Source of the DNA: Mycobacterium sp. E2733
Lineage (GTDB): Bacteria > Actinomycetota > Actinomycetes > Mycobacteriales > Mycobacteriaceae
Reading direction: 5' to 3'
Assembly: GCF_001667585.1 (NCBI RefSeq)
Contig: NZ_LZJZ01000037.1
Coordinates: 1-35,875, forward strand
Length of the DNA: 35,875 nucleotides
Shown here: positions 8,163 to 15,473 of the stretch, piece by piece
Position numbering within the stretch: the first letter of the stretch is position 1
Layout of the letters: every line of letters begins with the position of its first letter
Made by a program: the position numbers and the translations under genes
The notes under the pieces: model-generated
The model's input: the letters and a program-made list of their open reading frames with translations, nothing else
Told to the model about the DNA's origin: nothing
Database searches by the model: none

Positions 8163-9236
8163 ATGAAGTTCGGCGTGTTCATCCTCGGCGACAAGCCCAA
8201 CCACCTCAGCGAGCGGGAGGTGCTGGCCAACGTGCTGGAGGAAGCGCGCTGGGCAGAGGAGCTCGGCTACGACGAGGTCTGGCTGGCCGAGCACCACTTC
8301 TCTCCGTACGGGATGCTTCCCGATCTTCCGCAGGTGGCCACAGCGATTGCCGCGCAGACCGAACGCATCCGCATTGGAACCGCGTGCATGGTCGCGCCCT
8401 TCCACAATCCGATCCAACTGGCAGAACGCATCGCGATGGTCGACGTCTTGTCCGGCGGACGCTTCGACGCCGGCTTCGGCCGCGGCTACCAAGCGCACGA
8501 GTTCAAGGGTTTTGGCATCTCGATGGACGAGGCGACCAGCCGCTACCAGGAGTGCGTGGAGGTCGTCAACCGGCTGCTGACCGAGGAAAACGTCAGCTAC
8601 CACGGCAAGTACTTTCAGCTCGAGGACGTGACGATCTATCCGCGACCGGCGCAACAGAGAATTCCGGTGTGGGGCACGGTGATGAAGACGCCGTCAAGCT
8701 TCGAGTGGCTCGCCGAGAAGGGCTTCGGTGCGATCATCGGCAACCCCTACCAGGTCGACCCAGACCTGCAGGGGGCGCTGGATATCTACCTCAAGGTGCA
8801 GTCCGAGAAGGGACTCGAAGCAGCCACCGGCAACGTATGGGCGCTGCTCAACGCGTTCTGCCATGAGGACGACACCTTCGCTCGCAGCTATCCACGCGAG
8901 AGTGTCGAGCTGTCCATCCAGACCCATCGCAAGTATTCGAGCCCCTTCGAGCGGGGCAGCGAGATACCGGCCGACTACAAGGCCTACTCGGACTGGTTCG
9001 ACAAGCACGACAAGCAGAGCTACGAGCAGGTGCTGAATTCACATCTGACGCTGATGGGCAACCCCGACCGCATCGTGGAGAAGATGCGTACTGTCATCGA
9101 TATGGGTTGGCGCAACATCATATTGCGTATGTCGCGAGGCGGGGCGATGGATCGCGCCAAGGTCTACGAGTCGATGAAGTTGTTCGCCCAAGAGGTGATC
9201 CCAGCGGCCACCGAGCTCGCGGCAGCTGCGGCTTGA
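8163..9236 (+). CDS. Luciferase-like (LLM) flavin-dependent monooxygenase
   Basis: A 357-residue bacterial-luciferase-family protein starting with MKFGVFILGDKP at ATG 8163, preceded by GAAGGA. The TIM-barrel signature segments are clear: GYDEVWLAEHHFSPYG, TERIRIGTACMVAPFHNP, and SGGRFDAGFGRGYQAHEF. The cofactor is FMN supplied as reduced flavin, or possibly F420; the sequence alone does not decide. Family members do oxygenation or hydride transfer on aldehydes, ketones and polycyclic compounds, including Baeyer-Villiger reactions. It heads the five-gene operon that continues with a synthetase, an Ltp2-like protein, a DUF35 protein and an NTF2-like protein, and its promoter region holds two palindromes. 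Confidence 0.92.
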   Translation: MKFGVFILGDKPNHLSEREVLANVLEEARWAEELGYDEVWLAEHHFSPYGMLPDLPQVATAIAAQTERIRIGTACMVAPFHNPIQLAERIAMVDVLSGGRFDAGFGRGYQAHEFKGFGISMDEATSRYQECVEVVNRLLTEENVSYHGKYFQLEDVTIYPRPAQQRIPVWGTVMKTPSSFEWLAEKGFGAIIGNPYQVDPDLQGALDIYLKVQSEKGLEAATGNVWALLNAFCHEDDTFARSYPRESVELSIQTHRKYSSPFERGSEIPADYKAYSDWFDKHDKQSYEQVLNSHLTLMGNPDRIVEKMRTVIDMGWRNIILRMSRGGAMDRAKVYESMKLFAQEVIPAATELAAAAA

Positions 9237-10726
9237 GCCAGCAGCTGGCCGACCGCATCCGCGCGGTTCTGGCGCTCGACCCCGGGGCACCCGCGATCGA
9301 GTACCAGGGCTCTTGGACGAATTGGCAGACGCTGGCAGACATCGCGTCGGGAGTTGAAAGTCAGCTGGCAGAAGTAGGTTTGGGCGAGGGGCCTGCTGTC
9401 GGCCTGGTGCTGCGTAACCATCCTGCGATGGTCGGGGCGATGCTCGGCGTGCTGCTCGCCAATAGCTGCATCGTCACGATCAACCCGTCACACGGGGACG
9501 CCGGGCTCGCCTCAGATATCCGTGACCTGAGATTGCCGGTTGTGATCGCGGTTCCCAAAGATTGGCAGCGCCCGGGAGTGGTCGACGCCGCTGCCGGAGC
9601 GTTGGGGTTAGAGGTGGGGATCGACCCTGCCACGTGCCGACAGGTCGCCGGACTCGATCGTCCGGGATCAGGCCCATTCCGCGACGAGCCGGACGGCATC
9701 GCCGTCGAAATGCTAACCAGCGGCACCACTGGTCCGCCGAAGCGAATCCCGCTGTCCTACAGATCCTTTGAACAGACCATCGCGGCCGCGGGCGCGCATT
9801 ACAGCTCGGATCGAAGTCCGGAGCTCCGGCTACGCTCGGGCGTCGCGATCGTTGCGTCACCGCTGGTGCACATGTCCGGACTGTTCCGCACGCTGCTCAA
9901 CGTCTGCGAGGGGCGGAAGATCGCGCTGCTGGAACGTTTCCGCGTGCCGGATTTCGTGGATCTGGTGGTGCGGCATCGGCCCCGCGCGGTGAGCCTGGTG
10001 CCGTCGGCGTTGACGATGCTGCTCGACGCCGGGGTGGCGCCAGAGGTGTTTTCCAGCGTCGAGGTGGTGACCTCGGGTACCGCACATTTGCCGGTCGACG
10101 TGCAAACGAGGTTCGAGTGTCGCTACGGCGTCGCGGTGTTGCCGTCCTACGGTGCAACGGAATTCGCCGGCGGGGTAGCCGGCTGGAATCTCGCGTTGCA
10201 CCGCGAGTGGTCCAAGGCCAAGCGCGGAAGCGTGGGGCGCCCCCAGCGCGGCCGGGAGATCCGTGTCATGTCCCTCGAGGACGACATCGAGATGCCTACC
10301 GGCGAGCAGGGCCGTATCGAGGTTCGCACCACCGGCGGGGATTGGGTGCAGACCACCGACCTCGGCCGGGTCGATGCCGACGGATTCGTGTTTGTCGATG
10401 GGCGCACCGACGACGTCATCATCCGCGGAGGTTTCAAGGTCGCCCCAACCGATATCGTCAACGTCCTTCGCACCCATCCGGAGGTACGCGATGCCGGCGT
10501 CACCGGCCTGCCGGACGAGAGGCTCGGTCAGGTGCCGGTCGCGGCGGTCGAGTTGACCGATGGCGGCCAAGCGACGCCGGAGGATCTGCTCGCCTATGTG
10601 CGTGAACGGGTTAGCCGTTACCAGGTCCCGGCCCGCCTAATGGTGGTCGACCAGTTGCCCCGTACACCGTCGCTCAAGGTCAGCCAGCCCGCGCTGCGCG
10701 AATTATTCGAAGAGGCAGGATGTTGA
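9233..10726 (+). CDS. AMP-dependent acyl-CoA synthetase (FadD-like), TTG start
   Basis: A 497-residue acyl-adenylate-forming enzyme. The best start is TTG 9233, which overlaps the preceding TGA (TTGA) and gives MSQQLADRIRAV; a longer frame upstream lies within the monooxygenase gene. The phosphate loop MLTSGTTGPPKR is at about 160-171 with Arg where glycine usually follows Lys. The hinge-region signature FVDGRTDDVIIRGGFKV is intact, and the C-terminal lysine is in SLKVSQ (about K482). It is slightly short for a FadD but otherwise complete. Translational coupling on both sides makes it a core step of this operon, presumably activating the acid processed by the Ltp2-like protein. Confidence 0.92.
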   Translation: MSQQLADRIRAVLALDPGAPAIEYQGSWTNWQTLADIASGVESQLAEVGLGEGPAVGLVLRNHPAMVGAMLGVLLANSCIVTINPSHGDAGLASDIRDLRLPVVIAVPKDWQRPGVVDAAAGALGLEVGIDPATCRQVAGLDRPGSGPFRDEPDGIAVEMLTSGTTGPPKRIPLSYRSFEQTIAAAGAHYSSDRSPELRLRSGVAIVASPLVHMSGLFRTLLNVCEGRKIALLERFRVPDFVDLVVRHRPRAVSLVPSALTMLLDAGVAPEVFSSVEVVTSGTAHLPVDVQTRFECRYGVAVLPSYGATEFAGGVAGWNLALHREWSKAKRGSVGRPQRGREIRVMSLEDDIEMPTGEQGRIEVRTTGGDWVQTTDLGRVDADGFVFVDGRTDDVIIRGGFKVAPTDIVNVLRTHPEVRDAGVTGLPDERLGQVPVAAVELTDGGQATPEDLLAYVRERVSRYQVPARLMVVDQLPRTPSLKVSQPALRELFEEAGC

Positions 10727-11895
10727 CACCCGATATCCGAGGCAAGGCGGCCATTGTCGGTGTCGCCGACGAGGTTTCGCCCACCGGAGTGATCGACATC
10801 CCGCTGCGGGAACTCGAGGCGCGAGTCATCACCGCAGCTCTGGCCGATGCGGGATTGTCGCTACGCGACGTCGATGGCCTGTGCACCTGCACCGGCGGAA
10901 CGCTCATGCATTCGGTGGAGCTGGCCGAGTACCTGGGGATCACGCCGCGCTTCACCGACGCGACCCAAACGGGCGGCGCCAGCTACGGGTTGTACGTCGA
11001 GCACGCCGCGGCGGCGATCGCGGCCGGTGAGGCGGAAACGGTGGTGATCGTTTATGCCTCGACGCCGCGCGCGGCGCGAAAGCGTGGCGAAAAGGGTCTG
11101 GGTGTTTTCGCCACCCCCGAGCGGCTGGAATGGGAAACGCCGTTCGGGGTGATGTTGCCCATCAGCGCCTATGCGCTGGCCGCGAACCGGCATATGGCGA
11201 CCTACGGAACGACGGCCGAGCAGCTGGCCCAGATCGCGGTCGACACTCGGCGGTGGGCGGAGATGAACGAGCAGGCTCACCTGCGCGACACGATCTCCGT
11301 GCAGGACGTGCTGGACTCCGGCTTTATTGCCGAACCGCTGCACAAATTGGAGTGCTGCCTAGTTACCGACGGCGCCGCGGCATTGGTGGTCACCAGCGCG
11401 GAGCGCGCGTGCGAGCTGGCCAGGCCGCCGGCCTTCGTGCTGGGTGCTGCGTCGGCGGCCTCGCACGCGATGATCTCCCAGATGCCCGACCTCACCGTCA
11501 CGCCGGGAGCAATGTCCGGGCCGGCCGCGTTCAGATCCGCGGGCCTGACGCCTGCCGACATCGACGTCGTCGAGCTTTATGACTCGTTCACCATCACCGT
11601 CCTGCTCGCGCTCGAAGACCTGGGCTTCTGCCCCAAGGGCGAAGGCGGGCCGTTCGTCGGTGACGGCGCACTCGGACCGGGGGGGCGTCTGCCCGGCCAG
11701 ACGACCGGCGGCGGCCTCGCCTACACCCATCCGGGTGCGTTCGGGGCATTCCTGCTCGTCGAAGCCACCCGCCAGTTGCGCGGCGAGTGCGGCGAGCGGC
11801 AGGTCGCGGACGCGAAAACAGCTGTGGCACATGGTACTGGCGGAGTGCTCTCGGCGACATCGACGGTGATTTTGGGAACGGAGGTCACGTTGTGA
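10720..11895 (+). CDS. SCP2-thiolase-like protein, probable Ltp2-type retro-aldolase
   Basis: A 391-residue thiolase-superfamily protein whose ATG at 10720 lies inside the last codons of the synthetase gene (seven-base overlap). The expected nucleophilic cysteine is absent: the region reads TGGASYG (about 84-90). Later conserved parts include ELYDSFT (Tyr287) and LAYTHPGAFG (Tyr335). Ltp2, the cholesterol side-chain aldolase, also lacks the thiolase cysteine and uses tyrosines in these regions (from memory of the family). The next gene encodes a DUF35 protein, the known partner type of Ltp2. I therefore infer a retro-aldol cleavage of a 3-hydroxyacyl-CoA rather than thiolysis. A non-catalytic or lipid-binding role is the main alternative. 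Confidence 0.87.
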   Translation: MLTPDIRGKAAIVGVADEVSPTGVIDIPLRELEARVITAALADAGLSLRDVDGLCTCTGGTLMHSVELAEYLGITPRFTDATQTGGASYGLYVEHAAAAIAAGEAETVVIVYASTPRAARKRGEKGLGVFATPERLEWETPFGVMLPISAYALAANRHMATYGTTAEQLAQIAVDTRRWAEMNEQAHLRDTISVQDVLDSGFIAEPLHKLECCLVTDGAAALVVTSAERACELARPPAFVLGAASAASHAMISQMPDLTVTPGAMSGPAAFRSAGLTPADIDVVELYDSFTITVLLALEDLGFCPKGEGGPFVGDGALGPGGRLPGQTTGGGLAYTHPGAFGAFLLVEATRQLRGECGERQVADAKTAVAHGTGGVLSATSTVILGTEVTL

Positions 11896-12287
11896 CGGAG
11901 CCGCTGCCTGTCCCCCCGCCCAGCCCGGTGTCCGCTCCCTTCTGGGATGCAACCCGCCGGCGCGAACTGACGATGCAGCGGTGCGAATCCTGCACTCGGC
12001 TCGTTTGGTACCCGCGTTATGTGTGCCCGCACTGCGGCGGGTCAGCGCTCCAGTGGGAGAAACTGAGCGGAGACGGGGTCATCTACGCGGTCAGTGTGCA
12101 CCACCGTGCCGCGCTGCCCGCGCTGGGCGACAAGGTGCCTTATTCGGTGGTGCTTGTCGATCTGGACGAAGCAGTCCGCGTGATGTCGAACGTGTTCGGC
12201 CCAGCTCCCGCGGTGGGTGACCGTGTCACCGTGGCGTGGGTGCCGCTCGGAGACGGTCGCAACCTTATGGTGTTCGAACCGAAGTGA
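11892..12287 (+). CDS. DUF35 / OB-fold Zn-ribbon acyl-CoA-associated protein
   Basis: A 131-residue protein from GTG 11892, overlapping the previous stop by four bases (GTGA). A rubredoxin-like zinc ribbon has cysteines at 31, 34, 45 and 48 (CESC and CPHC) and is followed by an OB-fold with GVIYAVSVHHRAA and PYSVVLVDLDEAVR. DUF35 proteins bind CoA thioesters and partner with thiolase-like enzymes. In the cholesterol pathway the DUF35 domain is fused to a MaoC domain and is needed by the Ltp2 aldolase. Here it stands alone and is translationally coupled to the Ltp2-like gene, strongly implying a complex between the two products. Confidence 0.92.
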   Translation: MTEPLPVPPPSPVSAPFWDATRRRELTMQRCESCTRLVWYPRYVCPHCGGSALQWEKLSGDGVIYAVSVHHRAALPALGDKVPYSVVLVDLDEAVRVMSNVFGPAPAVGDRVTVAWVPLGDGRNLMVFEPK

Positions 12288-12682
12288 ATTCCGAGACCGC
12301 GCTGCGACGGTTCCGCGAAGAACTGGTGCTGCGGCATGTCGCCGCCGAGAACGCGCGCGATCTAGAGGCGGCGATGGCCACGTTCACTCATCCTCGCTAC
12401 GAGATCATCCCTACGGGAATGGTTTTCGATGGTGACGAAGCAGTCCGGGCCATGCTGCTGCAGCAGTGGGAGGATCTGCCGATGCTGCAATACTCCGCCG
12501 AGGCGATCTACCACGGCGACCACGGTTTGGTCGTGGAGACACGAACGACCTCGCCCGGCACACCGCTCGACATGTTGAGCATCAACCTCTTCGGTTTTCA
12601 CGGGCCGGATCTGGTTCTGGAACGTTGCTATTTTGATCGGATGCTGCTCGCTGCACAGCTCGAGTCGATCCGCACGCCTTAG
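12284..12682 (+). CDS. SnoaL/NTF2-like protein
   Basis: A 132-residue small protein from GTG 12284, overlapping the DUF35 stop by four bases. The fold signature is helix-helix-strand: FREELVLRHVAAENARDLEAAMATFTHPRYEI followed by FDGDEAVRAMLLQQW and several beta strands (LVVETRTTS). It belongs to the NTF2-like superfamily; proteins of this kind act as isomerases, dehydratases or hydrolases on small hydrophobic molecules. It is the last gene of the five-gene operon, and its TAG stop overlaps the TAA stop of the convergent monooxygenase gene. No catalytic residues can be assigned with confidence. Confidence 0.85.
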   Translation: MNSETALRRFREELVLRHVAAENARDLEAAMATFTHPRYEIIPTGMVFDGDEAVRAMLLQQWEDLPMLQYSAEAIYHGDHGLVVETRTTSPGTPLDMLSINLFGFHGPDLVLERCYFDRMLLAAQLESIRTP

Positions 12683-13611
12683 CCGTCGACAGCCTCACGG
12701 ACGGCTTGGACAAGGGCCGGGATGTCGCTGTCCCGGTTCGCGCCGGGCAAGGGCCAGTGCGTCATCCTCAGGTCGGTCACGCCGGAGTTCGCGAGCGCGA
12801 CCGCCCCAGCGGTGGCGGCGGCGAGATCGAGCCGGCCATCGGCACTCGCCTGCACACGCAGCGTTCCGGCGACACCGAATCCGTCCGGGTTGCCTCCGGC
12901 GCGCTCGACCGCGGCGCGCATTCGACTGATTCCCCCGACGACATCTCGCGCGTCTGGACCCCATGGGATCCAGCCCTGTCCAAAGCGAGCGAGCCGTCGT
13001 GCGACGGCCCGGTTGACCGTCCCGCTCACCCAGACCGGCACCCCGCCGGACTGCACGGGTTTGGGCATCTGGTGGATCCGCTCGAAACGCAGTCCCGGCG
13101 ACTGGTAGCTCACCTCGTGCTCCCGCCACAACCGCTGGCACACTTCGAGCGTCTGGTCCAGGATGGCTCCGCGTCGGTCGAAGTCCACCCCGGCCACGTC
13201 GTATTCCTCACGCTGCCAGCCGACGCCCACCCCGAGATCGACGCGGCCACCGGACAGAACATCCATCGTCGCAAGGGTTTTCGCAAGGACAGCGGCCGGA
13301 CGCAGCGCGGCGAGCAGAATGTTCGTGCCCAGCCGGATCCGCTCGGTCCGTGCCGCCAGGTAGGTCAGCGTCGTGAGCGGTTCCAGCCAGTGCCCGTCCG
13401 GCCCGGTCGGTTGGCGACCGCCTACCGTTCCGCCCTTCTGTGGATTTGCGTAGGCGTCCATGTTCATGCCGAACGCCACGTGTTCCGACACCAGCAAGCG
13501 GTCGAATCCAGCGCCCTCCAACAGTTGTGCCCAATCGGTGAGGTGCACCCAGCTCTGCGGTGCTTCAGCCGAGAAGGAGGGGATCCCCATCGAGAGCTGG
13601 ATGGACGTCAT
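12679..13611 (-). CDS. LLM-class flavin/F420-dependent oxidoreductase
   Basis: A 310-residue luciferase-like protein from ATG 13611, overlapping the preceding stop by four bases (ATGA). Motifs are FDRLLVSEHVAFG, TERIRLGTNILLAALRPA, SGGRVDLGVGVGWQREEY and GGVPVWVSG, giving the common TIM-barrel architecture. The pattern VGVGWQREEY-x-x-AGVDF resembles the mycobacterial group often annotated as F420-dependent, so F420 is a possible cofactor. It is the last gene of a three-gene operon with a serine hydrolase and an NTF2-like protein, a set that would suit ring oxygenation or reduction followed by ester or lactone hydrolysis (inference). Confidence 0.9.
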   Translation of the reverse strand: MTSIQLSMGIPSFSAEAPQSWVHLTDWAQLLEGAGFDRLLVSEHVAFGMNMDAYANPQKGGTVGGRQPTGPDGHWLEPLTTLTYLAARTERIRLGTNILLAALRPAAVLAKTLATMDVLSGGRVDLGVGVGWQREEYDVAGVDFDRRGAILDQTLEVCQRLWREHEVSYQSPGLRFERIHQMPKPVQSGGVPVWVSGTVNRAVARRLARFGQGWIPWGPDARDVVGGISRMRAAVERAGGNPDGFGVAGTLRVQASADGRLDLAAATAGAVALANSGVTDLRMTHWPLPGANRDSDIPALVQAVREAVDG

Positions 13612-14066
13612 TGGCCAGGTCCTCCGATCGACACGGGTCGGTCTTCGGTCGCATCGACCGCGACGGTGCGATGGACGATTCGCCAGCGGCCGTCTTCGCC
13701 GGTTGCGTAGCGGTCCAAATAGCGGATGTACATGACGTGGTCGCGGCCGACTCCGGCCTCGCTGTCGCTGAAATGATGTGCGGTGCAATAAACCTCCCCG
13801 ACCGCAGCCTGGCCTCCGACCACATACAAGCCCTGCGCGACCAGATGCACGGTGCGCGGGAAACGGGCGACGATGGCGATGATCCGTTCGAGCTCGCCAT
13901 GACCCGACAAAGCTCCGGATTCACGCCCGGGCCTTGCGACGTGCATCGTCGCGTCGGGTGTGAAAACGTCGACGAGCGCGGCGCGGTCTCGGCGATCGAC
14001 CGCCGCCGCGTACCTACGGGACAGGGATTCGAGCTCGGCATGGGCAACCGCCGACGAGATATCCAT
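13608..14066 (-). CDS. SnoaL/NTF2-like protein
   Basis: A 152-residue protein from ATG 14066. The conserved N-terminal part LESLSRRYAAAVDRRDRAALVDVFTPDATMHV and the later strand RWRIVHRTVAVDA are typical of the SnoaL_4 group of NTF2-like folds. It lies 44 bases after the serine hydrolase and is coupled by an ATGA overlap to the downstream LLM oxidoreductase. Possible roles are dehydratase or isomerase on the product of a neighbouring monooxygenase. No specific reaction can be stated. Confidence 0.85.
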   Translation of the reverse strand: MDISSAVAHAELESLSRRYAAAVDRRDRAALVDVFTPDATMHVARPGRESGALSGHGELERIIAIVARFPRTVHLVAQGLYVVGGQAAVGEVYCTAHHFSDSEAGVGRDHVMYIRYLDRYATGEDGRWRIVHRTVAVDATEDRPVSIGGPGQ

Positions 14067-14110
14067 GAGCCTTCCAGTGCGGGCCGGAGTCAGACCCGTC
14101 GACCATACCG

Positions 14111-15364
14111 CTAAGCCGACCGATCGAGTCGCGCGCCGAATTCCGGCACCGAGACGGCACCCGAACGGTGCGTGGCCGTCACGGCCCGCTGGATCGGCAC
14201 CAGCAGCGGAACAAAAAGAAGCTGATCGAGCACCATCGGGGTTAGCAGTCGGTTGTGCACGAAGGCATACGAACTCTTGGTTAGCGGGTCAGCCCATCCG
14301 ATGGTCCCGCCGAGGCCGGCATGACCGAAGCCACGCAGCAGTCCGGGCACCGGAGACCCGTGATAGCCCAAGTGAAAGGACATCGGAACGACGATGTTCA
14401 GGTCTGGTCGCAGGCTCCGCTTGCCGGTCAAAGGGGCGACCAATTCCGTTGAAAGGTAACGTCTCCCGTCGATGCTGCCATCGTTGGCGAGCGCGCCATA
14501 CATCTTCGCCAACGCACGAGCAGTGACGACCGCGTTGACTGCGGGAATCTGGCTATCCAGCATCGGCGTGGCACCCTGCACCAGCGACGTAATACCGGGC
14601 ACGTAGCTGGAGCCCAGTACGCCGGGAACCGGCAGCTTGGTGAGTAGCGGCATTAGGCAGCCGAGCAGGGGTCCGCCCAGCGCCCCCTGCGGGAACATGA
14701 TCTGCGCGGCCGTCGTGGCCGCGTCCGCGGGTGGGCGCCCGAGGTGGATGCCGTCCGTGTTCAGCGGCTTTGCCACCTCGTTGCGGAACAACTCGCGCAT
14801 CCCCACCCCGGTTACTGCCCGAGCCAGACCGGATGCCAGCCAGCCGAAGGTAAGGGCGTGATACGCGGCGTGTCCCGCCAGGCGGTCGACCGAGGCCGCC
14901 GCTAGCCGCTCTTCCATCAAGTTGTGGTCGAGCAACTCGTCCGTGCTGACGGCCCCCAAGCGGGACAGTCCGGCCTTATGGCGCATCATGTCGCGGACGG
15001 TGATAGCGGACTTTCCGCGAGCACCGAACTCGCGCCAGTAGCGTGCGACCGGTTCGTCATACGACAGCAACCCGCGGTCGACCAGCCGGTGCAGGACTGT
15101 GGATGCCACTCCCTTGCTCGCCGAAAAGACCATCGCGCCGGTATCGGCCTCCCACGGCGTCTCGCCGTGGCGGTCCGACCAGCCCGTCCAGACGTCCACA
15201 ACCGGGCGGCCGTCGACGTAAACCGACAGCGCCCCGCCGCCATAGCGCGGGCCCGGAAACAATTTGGCAAACGTCTGTACGGCGCAGCCGAATTTCGGGT
15301 CAGCGGCACCCTGCACGTGCAGCGGCAGCCCGTCGCCGGCTCGTAACGCTATTGGATCAGCCAT
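14111..15364 (-). CDS. Serine hydrolase of the beta-lactamase/esterase (class C fold) family
   Basis: A 417-residue protein from ATG 15364, with no strong ribosome site at normal distance (GGGGAG lies 11 bases upstream). The SxxK nucleophile motif is SASK at 81-84, a tyrosine-containing segment YHALTFGW lies near the middle, and GFGHAGLGGT near the C-terminus corresponds to the third motif. Family members with this pattern are mostly esterases/lipases of the EstB type rather than antibiotic-hydrolysing enzymes. No signal peptide is seen, so it acts in the cytoplasm. Beside an LLM monooxygenase it may hydrolyse an ester or lactone. Divergent from the E1 gene at 15474. Confidence 0.9.
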   Translation of the reverse strand: MADPIALRAGDGLPLHVQGAADPKFGCAVQTFAKLFPGPRYGGGALSVYVDGRPVVDVWTGWSDRHGETPWEADTGAMVFSASKGVASTVLHRLVDRGLLSYDEPVARYWREFGARGKSAITVRDMMRHKAGLSRLGAVSTDELLDHNLMEERLAAASVDRLAGHAAYHALTFGWLASGLARAVTGVGMRELFRNEVAKPLNTDGIHLGRPPADAATTAAQIMFPQGALGGPLLGCLMPLLTKLPVPGVLGSSYVPGITSLVQGATPMLDSQIPAVNAVVTARALAKMYGALANDGSIDGRRYLSTELVAPLTGKRSLRPDLNIVVPMSFHLGYHGSPVPGLLRGFGHAGLGGTIGWADPLTKSSYAFVHNRLLTPMVLDQLLFVPLLVPIQRAVTATHRSGAVSVPEFGARLDRSA

Positions 15365-15416
15365 GACGGTTGAAACTCCCCGGTCATCGCGCCCCCTATT
15401 TGCGATCGAACGACTG

Positions 15417-15429
15417 AACAAACTTCGTC
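15417..15429 (+). promoter_or_regulatory. Candidate operator AACA-N5-CGTC in divergent promoter
   Basis: The sequence TGAACA-AACTT-CGTCA lies between the hydrolase start (15364) and the E1 start (15474). It matches the palindrome at 8083-8104 on its minus strand (TGAACA-N5-CGTCA) at all eleven fixed positions while differing in the spacer. That pattern suggests the same regulator acts at both promoters. Function inferred. Confidence 0.4.
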
Positions 15430-15473
15430 ATATTGTATACTCACGGCTGACCGCACATCACGAAGGAGTAGTG

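Noticed and set aside
14111..15364. Antibiotic-resistance beta-lactamase
   Set aside because: The SxxK fold is shared with esterases; there is no signal peptide and the gene sits in a catabolic operon, so an esterase-type hydrolase is more likely.
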